From Nocardiopsis listeri NBRC 13360 (lineage in GTDB: Bacteria; Actinomycetota; Actinomycetes; Streptosporangiales; Streptosporangiaceae), in the NCBI RefSeq assembly GCF_001570765.1, contig NZ_BCSH01000006.1:62001-126000 (forward strand): a stretch of 64,000 nt of DNA, in the 5' to 3' direction. Below the pieces are notes generated by a model. It saw nothing but the letters and a program-made list of their open reading frames with translations. It did not search any database and had not been told where the DNA came from. The translations under genes and the position numbers were made by a program. Below, one piece after another: positions 1-8,319 of the stretch (position 1 is the first letter of the stretch; every line of letters starts with the position of its first letter).

Positions 1-233
1 AAAACGGTGACGTCCTCCCCGTACACCCGGACGATGATGAAGAAGTCGTCGCCCACGGACACCAGTCCGAGGGAACCGCTGATGCTCGGCTGTTGGCGCA
101 GCGCGTGGATCAGACCCTTGAGGTCGTGCACCAGCGCGATGGGGAGGAGATCCACATCCCAGTACTCCTCTTCCCTGTATGCGACGGCCGCGAAGTCACC
201 CGAGTCGTCGTCACCATGATCGAGCACTGTCAT
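1..233 (-). CDS. tRNA adenosine deaminase-associated protein (partial, runs off left edge)
   Basis: Reading leftwards from an ATG at 231-233 gives an open frame with no stop to the window edge. It starts [20 protein letters not shown] and continues with segments such as [35 protein letters not shown]. This resembles the small actinobacterial family annotated as putative tRNA adenosine deaminase-associated protein, normally encoded beside tadA and close to upp, which is the next gene here in divergent orientation. Its biochemical role is unknown to me; the name rests on gene neighbourhood. Only about 77 residues are visible and the C-terminus is outside the window. No strong ribosome binding site precedes the ATG (GGGGTGACG only), so the start could be slightly different. 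Confidence 0.75.
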   Translation of the reverse strand, partial: MTVLDHGDDDSGDFAAVAYREEEYWDVDLLPIALVHDLKGLIHALRQQPSISGSLGLVSVGDDFFIIVRVYGEDVTV

Positions 234-556
234 CGTCACCCCAACCCGGACGGTGTATCGGTGCGGACGAAGGGAACCGGCTCGCCCGTGCGAGTGTCAT
301 GGTAGCGATCACTCCCACCTCGTGGCCTTCCTTCGCCCGCCATGGAACGGACCCACGTTCTCATGACAGGAGGCTCCGGCGCGCCCCCGCATACGATCCC
401 GGATCCCTTCTTCGCGGCCTCGGTGCCCCGGCCGGAGGTCGCGGCGCCCCGAGGCCCGCCCGAGACGCCCCGGGGCGGGGCATACGCGCGGTTAGACTCG
501 TGCCGGCCCCTCTACCCACACATCGCCCTGTCGCCCCAGCTCACCCGGAGAACGTT
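234..556. other. Intergenic region between divergent genes
   Basis: About 320 bp between the divergent tadA-associated gene and upp. I see no convincing gene. A TTAGACT hexamer-like element near 491-497 is a plausible -10 region for upp. The longer frames that cross here have no family resemblance and are upstream extensions of upp. Confidence 0.5.
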
Positions 557-1210
557 TTGGAAACCCTGGTCGTCGACCACCCCTTGGTCTCGCACAAACT
601 GACCACCCTGCGCGACGTGCGGACCGACTCACCGACCTTCCGGCGGCTGACCGACGAACTGGTGACCCTGCTCGCCTACGAGGCGACGCGGGATGTCCGA
701 GTGACAGAGGTCACCATCGATACCCCGCTCGTGCAGAGCACCGGGTTCCAGTTGTCGCGCCCGACCCCCCTGGTCGTTCCGATCCTGCGCGCGGGACTCG
801 GCATGCTCGACGGCATGACCCGGCTGTTGCCCACCGCCGAGGTCGGCTTCCTCGGCATGGCACGCAACGAGGAGACCCTCCAGCCGGCGACCTACGCCGA
901 CCGCCTTCCCCAGGACCTTTCCGGTCGTCAGTGCTACGTGCTCGACCCGATGCTGGCCACCGGTGGCACCTTGGCCGCCGCCCTGAAACTGCTCGTCGAG
1001 CGCGGCGCCGATCACATCACCGCGATCTGCCTGCTGGTCGCCCCCGAGGGTCTGACCGCGGTGGAGCGGAAACTGACGGAGAGCCTCCCGGAGAACCATG
1101 GGGCCACCCTGCGCGTGGTGACCGCGGCCGTCGACGAGCGCCTGAACGAGCAGGGCTTCATCCTGCCGGGACTCGGCGACGCCGGAGACCGCCTCTACGG
1201 CTGTTCCTGA
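557..1210 (+). CDS. upp: Uracil phosphoribosyltransferase
   Basis: Converts uracil and PRPP to UMP in the cytosolic pyrimidine salvage pathway. The 217-residue product begins with TTG at 557 ([19 protein letters not shown]), 6 nt after GGAG, which matches the usual start and length of bacterial Upp. The PRPP-binding loop [13 protein letters not shown] lies at about 127-139, and the conserved uracil-binding C-terminus [16 protein letters not shown] at about 200-215. An ATG-initiated frame begins further upstream, but that extension has no Upp similarity. A strong rho-independent terminator follows. Identification is secure; only the TTG start is inferred. Confidence 0.95.
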   Translation: METLVVDHPLVSHKLTTLRDVRTDSPTFRRLTDELVTLLAYEATRDVRVTEVTIDTPLVQSTGFQLSRPTPLVVPILRAGLGMLDGMTRLLPTAEVGFLGMARNEETLQPATYADRLPQDLSGRQCYVLDPMLATGGTLAAALKLLVERGADHITAICLLVAPEGLTAVERKLTESLPENHGATLRVVTAAVDERLNEQGFILPGLGDAGDRLYGCS

Positions 1211-1244
1211 GGCCGGACCGCGGCTTCGTCGCCCTCCCACCCCG

Positions 1245-1278
1245 AGCGCCCGATCAGATCACTGATCGGGCGCTTTTT
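1245..1278 (+). terminator. Rho-independent terminator of upp
   Basis: Perfect 13-bp stem AGCGCCCGATCAG / CTGATCGGGCGCT with a 4-nt loop, followed by TTTTT, 35 bp after the upp stop. Confidence 0.9.
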
Positions 1279-1644
1279 CGGCTCTTTCTGGTCGAAGCCG
1301 AATGAACGTCCGAAAATCGGGCACTGACTCCTCATGACCGTGCCCCCGTCCGACGTCACCCCTGGTCGAGCCCGCTTGACCGACCGCACCGGAGACACGG
1401 GGCTGCTTTAGCCGAATTCATTTCGAGATTGGAACGTAACAGATTAGGGTGATCATGGTTCCTGACCACCCGTAACGGGGTAGATCAGCCCGACCGAAAC
1501 CGCCCCGCCCAGGAACCGGGCCACCGATACCCAACACACCGCCCCCACATTCGAGGCGGTGCCACGGCTACCCCTCGGTGGCTACGCATAGCCCCCGTGC
1601 GCACACCCCCCGTGCCGTTCCGCCCGCAGCCCAGAAGGAGTGAG
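1279..1644. other. Intergenic region, no gene seen
   Basis: About 365 bp between the upp terminator and the small helical-bundle gene. No frame on either strand has a family resemblance. The stretch around 1425-1450 is unusually AT-rich for this genome and probably contains the promoter of the next gene. Confidence 0.4.
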
Positions 1645-1887
1645 ATGCCCGAGAACCCCTCCCCCTCGTCCACCCAGGCCGCCAGCGACTCCCACTTCAG
1701 CCCCGTCGTCAGTCGCCTTTCCACGGAGTTCTCCCACGTCCACCACTCCGCCACCGTTTCGCGGTGCGTGGACGCGGCACGACACGGAGCCCAGGACGTG
1801 ACCGGACGGGCCACCCCGGACCTCGTCGAACGCATCGCACGGCAGCACCTCCAGGTTCTGGCCCTGGCCTTCGCCGAACAACGCTGA
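1645..1887 (+). CDS. Small three-helix bundle dimerization domain protein (DUF3562-like)
   Basis: An 80-residue protein starting MPENPSPSS, chosen because AGAAGGAG sits 4 nt upstream; a longer frame starts at 1597 without a ribosome binding site. The body (VVSRLSTEFSHVHHSATVSR, then VDAARHGAQDV and TPDLVERIARQHLQVLALAF) has the spacing of the three-helix dimerization domain found in many small actinomycete proteins, where conserved positions follow the pattern V..RL...F.....TV...V. No catalytic residues are visible and the function is not known to me. It stands alone between upp and a membrane-protein pair. Confidence 0.6.
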   Translation: MPENPSPSSTQAASDSHFSPVVSRLSTEFSHVHHSATVSRCVDAARHGAQDVTGRATPDLVERIARQHLQVLALAFAEQR

Positions 1888-2250
1888 CCACTCGCGTGGG
1901 CTGTTTCGGCCCTGCATTACACAGAACTACGGAAGACCGGGAACCGACGTCGAGCCGGCGCCGGTGATCCCCTTCCCGGGATCCGGATCTGCGGAAATCC
2001 GCAGCACTTTCGCCCCGGAACACGTTCGTCGGCGCCCTTCACCCCTTCTGACCTGCCCCTGAACAAAAGAGAATTTCGGACCGTCCTTCACAGGGGCAAC
2101 AACCTCACCGGAACCGGACACAGTCGGCAAGTAGCGAACGGCCGACATACCGCCACGCCGAGGGTGCGCTTAAGGCTTTACGGGCATGATGGTCGATGCA
2201 ACAATCACTGCTGGGTTGGTGGGTCAGGTGGATTCCAAGGGGAGTCAGTC
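1888..2250. other. Intergenic region, no gene seen
   Basis: About 360 bp. Overlapping frames on both strands lack ribosome binding sites and family resemblance. Presumably holds the promoter of the 2251-2950 membrane-protein pair. Confidence 0.4.
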
Positions 2251-2415
2251 GTGGCGAAGTTGAAGAAATGGGGCGGATACGCGCTCATCGGTTTCGTGTT
2301 GTTCTATCTACTCACGCAACCGGAAAGTGCGGCCGGGGTGATCCAGAGCGCCCTGGGCGGCCTGATGGGCGGCGCGGAGTCGATGTCCCGCTTCGTCAAC
2401 GCACTGCTGCCGTAG
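2251..2415 (+). CDS. Small single-pass membrane protein
   Basis: A 54-residue product starting at GTG 2251 (VAKLKKWGGYALIGFVLFYL), preceded by AAGGGGAG at good spacing. It has a basic N-terminus, one hydrophobic segment (about residues 8-20) and an amphipathic Gly/Ala-rich tail ending in FVNALLP. A longer frame begins at 2164 but its first 29 codons look non-coding. It lies 19 bp upstream of the PH-domain membrane protein gene and is probably co-transcribed with it. I do not recognise a function. Confidence 0.65.
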   Translation: MAKLKKWGGYALIGFVLFYLLTQPESAAGVIQSALGGLMGGAESMSRFVNALLP

Positions 2416-2434
2416 TCGCGAGGAAGCGGGTGCC

Positions 2435-2950
2435 ATGAAGCTCGTCGCCTCAAGTAACGCGGCACCGGCATCGGTCAACCGCTATCTCCTGCCACACGAG
2501 CAGGACGTGGTGACCATCCGACGTCACCCCGCGGTCCTCATCGGACCGGTGGCGATCGTGCTGGCCGCGTTGATCCTCGCGGGGATCCTGAGCCAGACGA
2601 TCGGTAGCGGTGCCGACGGCGGCGTCGTCCTCGCCGTCATCTGGTGGCTGTGGCTACTGGTCCTGGTGTGGTTCGTCTGGCGGGTCGCGGAGTGGTCCGT
2701 GGACTACTTCGTCATCACGTCGGCCCGACTGCTCCTGACCACGGGGTTGATCACCCGACAGGTGAACATGATGCCGTTGGGCAAGGTCACGGACATGCGG
2801 TTCGAACGCACCCTGCTCGGCCGATTCCTCGGCTACGGAACCTTCGTCATGGAGTCCGCGGGCCAGGACCAGGCGCTCAGCAGGATCGACTTCATTCCCT
2901 ACCCGGAGCAGCTCTACCTCGAGGTTGTGGGACTGATCTTCAAGGAGTGA
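2435..2950 (+). CDS. PH domain-containing membrane protein (bPH2/YdbS-like)
   Basis: A 171-residue membrane protein. Residues about 30-55 and 65-90 form two hydrophobic segments (VLIGPVAIVLAALILAGIL; VVLAVIWWLWLLVLVWFVW). They are followed by a soluble bacterial PH-like domain with typical segments DYFVITSARLLLTTGLITR, MPLGKVTDMRFERTLLGRFL and GYGTFVMESAGQDQALSRID. Such domains (formerly DUF304) sit on the cytoplasmic face of the membrane; their ligand is generally unknown. The gene shares an operon with the 54-residue membrane protein and ends in a terminator at 2974-3002. Confidence 0.85.
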   Translation: MKLVASSNAAPASVNRYLLPHEQDVVTIRRHPAVLIGPVAIVLAALILAGILSQTIGSGADGGVVLAVIWWLWLLVLVWFVWRVAEWSVDYFVITSARLLLTTGLITRQVNMMPLGKVTDMRFERTLLGRFLGYGTFVMESAGQDQALSRIDFIPYPEQLYLEVVGLIFKE

Positions 2951-2973
2951 CCGGTACCCGCGTATGACGCTTC

Positions 2974-3002
2974 GAAGCACCCGTCCAGGTGGCGGGTGCT
3001 TC
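2974..3002 (+). terminator. Rho-independent-type hairpin after PH-domain gene
   Basis: Stem GAAGCACCCG / CGGGTGCTTC with a 9-nt loop, 23 bp after the stop, followed by a short T-rich run (TTCGTGTT). Confidence 0.8.
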
Positions 3003-3190
3003 TTCGTGTTCGGGCCTTGGCCACCCCTCGCCACCACCCCGGTTACCGAGTTGTTCACCTTCCGTTCACCTTGAGGGCGAAGCAGCCACGAAATTCCCAC
3101 GTGGTCAGGCACGACACCCCGGACCGAATTGACTCTTAGGTGAACAAAGGGTTAACATGAGCTATCCCAATCGGAAACGAGGAGGGCTTC

Positions 3191-3421
3191 ATGGCACGCA
3201 GGACCGACCACGCGCCGCGCCCGTCTCGCTCATCGACCGCTCGTCGGCGCAATCGATCCGCTGCCCAGAGCCGCCGCCTCGCCGGCCTGGCTCCTCAGCC
3301 CACGCAGGTCCCTAGACCGCGTGAGAACGCCGACGCGACCACTTCGGAGCACCCCATCCTTCACTGGGTTCTGATCACCGACGAGAGCGGACGCACCCGC
3401 CCCGAGGCGCGCTGGCTCTGA
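3191..3421 (+). CDS. Small basic hypothetical protein
   Basis: A 76-residue product (MARRTDHAPRPSRSSTARRR...) with GAGGAGG 6 nt before its ATG. The N-terminal 35 residues are Arg/Ser-rich. The C-terminus has a more conserved feel: HPILHWVLITDESGRTRPEA. The strong ribosome binding site and the perfect terminator downstream argue that it is real. I do not recognise a family; the basic head suggests nucleic-acid or ribosome association, but that is inference. Confidence 0.6.
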   Translation: MARRTDHAPRPSRSSTARRRNRSAAQSRRLAGLAPQPTQVPRPRENADATTSEHPILHWVLITDESGRTRPEARWL

Positions 3422-3443
3422 CCGCCGCCCGGACACACACGCC

Positions 3444-3476
3444 GAAGAGCCACCCGCACAACGCGGGTGGCTCTTC
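3444..3476 (+). terminator. Strong rho-independent-type hairpin
   Basis: Perfect 14-bp stem GAAGAGCCACCCGC / GCGGGTGGCTCTTC with a 5-nt loop, 22 bp after the small basic gene. Confidence 0.9.
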
Positions 3477-3504
3477 GCGTTCCCGGGCCGAGCAGGGTCG
3501 GCTC

Positions 3505-3519
3505 ATCGCTTTGTCGACA
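3505..3519 (+). repeat. 15-bp direct repeat, left copy
   Basis: ATCGCTTTGTCGACA at 3505-3519 is identical to 4261-4275 inside the end of the ABC-F remnant. The two copies bracket the attenuator-like leader and almost all of the pseudogene. Confidence 0.7.
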
Positions 3520-3589
3520 AATCGGCAAGACCATAAATCTAGATGAGGACAACCGAATACCCGCCTCTAGAGAAGCGGCGAGGGTGACT

Positions 3590-3657
3590 CCTGTCTCACG
3601 AAAACGGTCTTGGCCATGAGTGAGACAGGACGTAGCGCCTCACTCATGTCGCTTTAG
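3590..3657 (+). promoter_or_regulatory. Attenuator-like leader with alternative hairpins and a 13-codon leader ORF
   Basis: CCTGTCTCAC (3590-3599) pairs with GTGAGACAGG (3620-3629). ATGAGTGAG (3616-3624) pairs with CTCACTCAT (3639-3647). The two helices share bases 3620-3624, so they exclude each other. A short frame ATG 3616 to TAG 3657 encodes MSETGRSASLMSL and lies across both. This is the logic of ribosome-mediated attenuators that precede antibiotic-responsive ABC-F genes, and an ABC-F remnant lies just downstream. No good ribosome binding site or long T-tract is seen, so the assignment is tentative. Confidence 0.45.
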
Positions 3658-3808
3658 AACCTTCCTCGCGTCGGACCGCCACGTTCCGGGCACCCCGCGC
3701 CCACCTCCACACGGTGCGCGCGGCTCCGTCGGCGTCCCACATCGCGGTCGGGAAGGCCTTCGCCACCGGCGACAATCGGCTTTCGGCCGGCAGCGTATAT
3801 GCGCGCCA

Positions 3809-4292
3809 ATGACCGAAACCCACCCCTTCCCCGTCGTGGCACACAACCCCGGCCCACACACGCGACAGGAGGTCCCCCTGTTCGGACCACGTCACCGATG
3901 GCTCTCCCGGATCACCCTGAACGAGACCACCAAGAGGTACGGGGACCGGACCGTCCTCGACCGCGTCACCCTCACCATCGCGCCCGGACAACGGTGAGCT
4001 CGACCGTCCGGTTCGCTCTCCGTGGGGCAACGCCGTCGGATCGAGGTGGCCCGTTTGTCGTCGGATCGCTCACGACCTGCCGTCGCTGGACGAACCGACC
4101 GACCACCTCTCCCCCGGGCTGGTGGAGGAACTGGAGGAGGCGCGGTCCCACCACACCGGAGTACTGGTGAGCGTGATCCACGACCGAGGCGTGCACAGCG
4201 GCTTCAGCGGCCGACACCTGCGTCTGGAGGCCGGCGAGATCCACGACGACAAGTCGACGAATCGCTTTGTCGACATTTTGGTCAGCACATAA
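3809..4292 (+). pseudogene. Decayed ABC-F type ATPase (antibiotic-resistance/translation factor family)
   Basis: One frame carries the start of a first ABC domain (ITLNETTKRYGDRTVLDRVTL) and hits a stop at 3995-3997, just before the Walker A loop would appear. The same frame then resumes with SVGQRRRIEVARL, an ABC signature (LSxGQ). A frameshift moves the rest to another frame, read from 4077: LPSLDEPTDHLSPGLVEELE (Walker B plus D-loop) and VLVSVIHDRGVHSGFSGRHL (H-loop and C-terminus), ending at TAA 4290-4292. An intact ABC-F protein has two ABC domains and about 500 or more residues; Walker A and most of the body are missing here. So this is a remnant after deletion and frameshift, not a gene. 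An attenuator-like leader remains upstream. Confidence 0.8.
4261..4275 (+). repeat. 15-bp direct repeat, right copy
   Basis: Identical to 3505-3519 (ATCGCTTTGTCGACA). It falls in the last codons of the ABC-F remnant, in a GTCGAC-rich stretch (4253-4300) that also contains AAGTCGACTT. Confidence 0.7.
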
Positions 4293-4318
4293 GTCGACTT
4301 ATGGATTGACCGATACAG

Positions 4319-4347
4319 CGGGGCGTGATCGAACCGGTCACGCCCCG
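4319..4347 (-). terminator. Hairpin terminator of dnaB
   Basis: Perfect 10-bp stem CGGGGCGTGA / TCACGCCCCG, 19 bp beyond the dnaB stop on the minus strand; it could also serve the facing pseudogene. Confidence 0.75.
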
Positions 4348-4366
4348 TACTCGTCGATCGCCAGGA

Positions 4367-5719
4367 CTACCCCGGCGCCATGTCGACGAAGCGACTGTAG
4401 TGGCCCTGGAAGGCCACGGTCACGTCGGCGGTCGGACCGTTACGGTGCTTGGCCACGATGATGTCCGCCTCGCCGGCGCGCGGCGACTCCTTGTCGTGCA
4501 CGTCCTCGCGGTACAGCAGGATGACCATGTCCGCGTCCTGTTCGATGGATCCCGATTCGCGAAGATCCGACACTTGTGGGCGTTTGTCGGTGCGCTGCTC
4601 GGGACCACGGTTGAGCTGGGAGAGCGCCACCACAGGCACCTCCAACTCCTTGGCCAGGAGCTTGAGCGAACGCGACATCTCGGAGACCTCCTGCTGACGG
4701 CTCTCCACTCGACCGGGCGAGCTCATCAGCTGGAGGTAGTCGACGATCACGAGCTTGAGGTCGTGCTGCTGCTTGAGCCGGCGGCACTTGGCCCGGATCT
4801 CCATCATCGACATGTTCGGGGAGTCGTCGATGAACAACGGCGCACTGGCCACCTCGCCCATGCGTCTGGCAAGCCGTGCCCAGTCATCGTCGGTCATCAG
4901 ACCCGAACGCATGGTGTGCAGTGGCACCCGCGCCTCGGCGGAGAGCAGACGCATGACGATCTCGTTTCGGCCCATCTCCAGACTGAAGAAAACGGACGTC
5001 ATCTCGTTCTTGATGGACGCAGCACGTGCGAAATCCAAGGCCAGGGTCGATTTCCCGACGGCGGGTCGAGCGGCGATGATGACCATCTGGCCGGGGTGGA
5101 GGCCGTTGGTGAGAGCGTCGAAGTCGGCGAAGCCGGTGGGGACACCGGTCATGCTGCCGTCGTTCGCGCCGATGGCCTCGATCTCGTCCAGGGCGCCCGG
5201 CATGATGTCGCCGAGGACGACGTAGTCCTCACCGGTGCGCTTCTCGGCGACCTTGTAGATCTCCGCCTGGGCGTGGTCGACCAGGTCGTCGACCTCTCCG
5301 TCGCCGGAGTAACCGATCTGCGCGATGCGGGTGCCCACCTCGACCAGGCGGCGCAGGACCGCGCGGTCGGAGACGATCTTGGCGTAATAGCCGGCGTTGG
5401 CCGCGGTGGGGATCGCTTCGGTGAGGGTGTGCAGGTAGGGGGCGCCACCGACGCGGGTGGCCTCGCCGCGCTTGGTCAGTTCGGCGTTGACCGAGATGGC
5501 GTCGACCGGCTCGCCACGGGAGAACAGGTCGACGACGCTCTCGTAGATGATCTGGTGCGCGGGCCGGTAGAAGTCCGCGGACCGGATGATCTCGACGACC
5601 TGGCTGATGGCGTCCTTGGACAGGAGCATGCCGCCCAGGACACTCTGTTCGGCCTGGATGTCGTGCGGTGGGGTGCGCTCGTATCCGCCTGCTTCAGGTG
5701 GTTGTTCGGCGACACTCAC
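4367..5719 (-). CDS. dnaB: Replicative DNA helicase DnaB
   Basis: Hexameric 5'-3' helicase that unwinds DNA ahead of the replisome. The 450-residue product has the usual N-terminal domain (HDIQAEQSVLGGMLLSKDAI) and a RecA-like C-terminal domain. Walker A AARPAVGKST is at about 216-225, Walker B LKLVIVDYLQLM near 325, and the arginine-finger region VSDLRESGSIEQDADMVILL follows. There is no intein, although actinobacterial dnaB genes sometimes carry one. Its 5' flank (5819-6022) contains a cluster of DnaA boxes shared with the divergent MATE gene, so DnaA may control its expression. Confidence 0.97.
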   Translation of the reverse strand: MSVAEQPPEAGGYERTPPHDIQAEQSVLGGMLLSKDAISQVVEIIRSADFYRPAHQIIYESVVDLFSRGEPVDAISVNAELTKRGEATRVGGAPYLHTLTEAIPTAANAGYYAKIVSDRAVLRRLVEVGTRIAQIGYSGDGEVDDLVDHAQAEIYKVAEKRTGEDYVVLGDIMPGALDEIEAIGANDGSMTGVPTGFADFDALTNGLHPGQMVIIAARPAVGKSTLALDFARAASIKNEMTSVFFSLEMGRNEIVMRLLSAEARVPLHTMRSGLMTDDDWARLARRMGEVASAPLFIDDSPNMSMMEIRAKCRRLKQQHDLKLVIVDYLQLMSSPGRVESRQQEVSEMSRSLKLLAKELEVPVVALSQLNRGPEQRTDKRPQVSDLRESGSIEQDADMVILLYREDVHDKESPRAGEADIIVAKHRNGPTADVTVAFQGHYSRFVDMAPG

Positions 5720-5818
5720 GGACTACTCCCCACACCGGACGCGTGCGTCGGCCCGGGTCCGGGCCGACCCTTCCAGCATGCCCCATCCGGGTGACGGGGG
5801 ACGCCGCGAGGGAGGCCT

Positions 5819-6022
5819 GTGGACACCCCTTTACCATCACATCCCCAGCACCATGGGGCATTGTGCGCAGAGGTTATGCACATCACCTGTGGATAACTAT
5901 GCCGCCAGTCGCCCATAACCCATTTGAGCTGCGAAAACGTGCTTCTCTACCGGGACGTGCAAGATGTCTCACGAGGAGGCTTTCCACAGGTTATCCACAG
6001 GGTTTCGGCGGCCTGTGGACAA
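5819..6022. promoter_or_regulatory. DnaA-box cluster upstream of dnaB
   Basis: Inside the 348-bp divergent dnaB/MATE spacer (5720-6067) are TGTGGACAC 5819-5827, TTATGCACA 5874-5882, TGTGGATAA 5889-5897, TTATCCACA 5991-5999 and TGTGGACAA 6014-6022. Several match the DnaA consensus TTRTCCACA on either strand exactly. The region is 36 kb from oriC. No gene is seen in the spacer. Confidence 0.8.
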
Positions 6023-6067
6023 CCTCACCCCACCCATCGAACGCCTGTCCGGTACTGTGGCTCTGCC

Positions 6068-7417
6068 ATGGCCACATTCCTCTCGGCGGCACCCTTCCGG
6101 CACCGCCACGATCGCGAGATCTTCGCCCTCGCTATCCCCACGTTCTTCGCTCTCATCGCCGAACCGCTCTTCCTGCTCACCGACTCCGCCATCGTCGGTT
6201 CGCTCGGTACCCGGGCCCTCGGTGGTCTCGGTGTCGCCGGACAGGTGTTGCTGACCCTGGCTGCGGTGTGCATCTTCCTCGCCTACGGAACGACCGCCGC
6301 CGTCTCCCGCAAGTTCGGCGCGGGAGACATCCCCGGCGGCATGCGCGACGGTGTGGACGGGCTCTGGCTCGCGATCCTGTTGGGCATCGCCGCGATCGGC
6401 ATCGGTTGGCCGCTCGGCCCATGGATGATCGACCTCCTCGGCGCCTCCCCCGAGGTGGCCCCGTACGCGGTCACCTACCTGCGCATCAGCCTGCTGAGCA
6501 CCCCGTTCCTGTTGATCATCATGGCGGGCACGGGGGTGCTGCGCGGGTTGCAGGACGCCCGTACCCCCCTGGTGGTGGCGGCCTCCTCCTACATCGGCAA
6601 CGCGCTCCTGTGCGCCATCTTCGTCCTGGTCCTGGACTGGGGCATCGCCGGTTCCGCGTGGTCGACTGTGCTCGCCCAAGGGGCGGGCGCGTTCTGGTAC
6701 GTGGCCACCATCGTCCGCGCCGCCCGACGCGAGGGTGTATCGCCGGTGCCGAGCGTGGCGGGGCTGAAGGCCTCGGCCTCGGCCGGGTTCGCGCTGTTCC
6801 TACGCAGTGTGTCCATGCGTGTGGTGGCGCTGGTGACCACTGCGGTGGCCGCCCGATTGGGCGACGAGTCGATCGCCGCGCACCAGGTGAGCTACAACAT
6901 CTGGGCGCTGCTGGTCTTCGCCATGGACGCCATCGCCATCGCGGGGCAATCGATCGTCGGCCGCTATCTGGGTGCGGGAGACGTTCGAGGCACCAAGGAC
7001 GCCACTCGACGCATGATCGAATGGGGGGTGCTGTCGGGCCTGGTGTTCCTGGTCCTGGTGTTCCTGGTGCTGCCGTGGGCGCACCTTCCGTTCACCTCGG
7101 ACCCCCGGGTGGCCGGGTTGATCACGGCCTCCCTGGTGGTCGTGGCACTGATGCAGCCGCTCAGCGGAGTGACCATGGTCCTCGACGGGGTACTGATGGG
7201 CGCCGGAGATCAGCGTTACCTGGCGTGGGCCTCCCTGTGGACGATGCTCGCCTTCCTGCCGTTCGCCTTGGTCCTTCCGCACCTGGCCACGTCCCAGACC
7301 TGGGGTTTGGTGGGCCTGTGGAGCGCTTTCGCCGTGTGGATCCTGGCCCGGGCCATCACGCTCGGCCTTCGCGCACGCGGTACCGCCTGGTTGGTCACCG
7401 GCGCGACGCGTCCCTGA
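6068..7417 (+). CDS. MATE family efflux transporter (DinF-like)
   Basis: A 449-residue polytopic inner-membrane protein with about 12 hydrophobic segments arranged as two repeats, each beginning with a MATE hallmark: IPTFFALIAEPLFLLTDSAI in the first half and HQVSYNIWALLVFAMDAIAI in the second. MATE proteins export cationic drugs or metabolites using a proton or sodium gradient; the substrate cannot be read here. ATG 6068 was chosen because the protein starts directly with the conserved region after FRHRHDREIFALA. No Shine-Dalgarno sequence precedes it, so the message may be leaderless. A MATE gene beside dnaB is common in actinomycetes. Confidence 0.9.
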   Translation: MATFLSAAPFRHRHDREIFALAIPTFFALIAEPLFLLTDSAIVGSLGTRALGGLGVAGQVLLTLAAVCIFLAYGTTAAVSRKFGAGDIPGGMRDGVDGLWLAILLGIAAIGIGWPLGPWMIDLLGASPEVAPYAVTYLRISLLSTPFLLIIMAGTGVLRGLQDARTPLVVAASSYIGNALLCAIFVLVLDWGIAGSAWSTVLAQGAGAFWYVATIVRAARREGVSPVPSVAGLKASASAGFALFLRSVSMRVVALVTTAVAARLGDESIAAHQVSYNIWALLVFAMDAIAIAGQSIVGRYLGAGDVRGTKDATRRMIEWGVLSGLVFLVLVFLVLPWAHLPFTSDPRVAGLITASLVVVALMQPLSGVTMVLDGVLMGAGDQRYLAWASLWTMLAFLPFALVLPHLATSQTWGLVGLWSAFAVWILARAITLGLRARGTAWLVTGATRP

Positions 7418-7485
7418 CCACCCTTGGAAACAGAAGACCGCCGCCGCCCGTGTCGGACGGTGGCGGGCGACGAAGTGGTCCTGGG

Positions 7486-8319
7486 TCAGAAGGACGCGTC
7501 GAGGTCCCCGATCGTGGGGCCGTGGTAGAAGGTGGCGATCCGTTCCGCCTCCGGTGCGCCGGGAAAGCTCGGCAGCTGTTCCACACCGAGTTCCTCGCCG
7601 GCGTATCGGCTCAGGTGACCGAGCTGTTCCCGCAGGCGGCTCCCCACGTCGTTCCGGAGCTTGGGGAGCATCGAGTAGAGCTTGTCACCCGGGCAGTTGG
7701 TGGAGTTGTAGTCGCGGTGCCCCACGATCGCGTCCTGCGGATCCAACCGGTACACCAGGCACAACCAGGTACAGGTGTCCACCAACGCCGACATCAGCGC
7801 ATCCGGCGGGGTCGCCGAGGTATAGGTGCCCTCGTTCTCGATCCCGATGGTGTGCGAGTTGTGGTCGGCGGTGTGCGCGCCCAGGACGTGCTTGCCTTCG
7901 CCGATGGCCTGAAGGGTCTTGTCGCGCCCTTCCATGATGTGGCCGCCTCGGCTGATGGTGAGCTGCTGACCGGTGTCGATCCAGCCGTTGCCGTCCATGT
8001 GGTGCTTCTGAATGGATCGGGACAGGGCGGCGGCGTGACTGGTGGACGTGTCGGACCCGTTGCCGGTCGCGGTGTGGTGGACGACGATGTGCGTCGGCCC
8101 CTTGCCCAGGATGTCCACCGATCCCTTCGGCGATCGGGCCTTCCAGTTCGACCTGGTGTAGACCTTGGGCGTCGCGGAGGCCGAAGCCCGGCCCACGGCG
8201 GAAACCCCCAGTGCGCCACCGAGGAGCACTCCCCCGGCGGCCAGAACCGTTCCGCGCAGCATCGTCCTGCGGCCCACCGCGAACGGGTGGTCGTTCTCGG
8301 GTCGTCTCTCAATGGCCAT
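7486..8319 (-). CDS. Tat-exported peptidoglycan-recognition/amidase protein
   Basis: A 277-residue secreted protein. The N-terminus carries a twin-arginine signal (GRRTMLRGTVLAAGGVLLGG) ending near ASA. The mature part is an N-acetylmuramoyl-L-alanine amidase type 2/PGRP domain with zinc-ligand motifs THIVVHHTATG, MEGRDKTLQAIGEGKHVLGA, NSHTIGIENEG and IVGHRDYNSTNCPGD. It should cleave the bond between MurNAc and L-Ala of peptidoglycan outside the membrane. Start ATG 8319 has GGAGAGGA upstream; the longer frame from 8400 would bury the signal peptide. Confidence 0.88.
   Translation of the reverse strand: MAIERRPENDHPFAVGRRTMLRGTVLAAGGVLLGGALGVSAVGRASASATPKVYTRSNWKARSPKGSVDILGKGPTHIVVHHTATGNGSDTSTSHAAALSRSIQKHHMDGNGWIDTGQQLTISRGGHIMEGRDKTLQAIGEGKHVLGAHTADHNSHTIGIENEGTYTSATPPDALMSALVDTCTWLCLVYRLDPQDAIVGHRDYNSTNCPGDKLYSMLPKLRNDVGSRLREQLGHLSRYAGEELGVEQLPSFPGAPEAERIATFYHGPTIGDLDASF

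Noticed and set aside
4325-5794. A 489-codon open frame on the plus strand
   Set aside because: Antisense of dnaB, with the repetitive Val/Asp/Gly/His composition typical of high-GC shadows.
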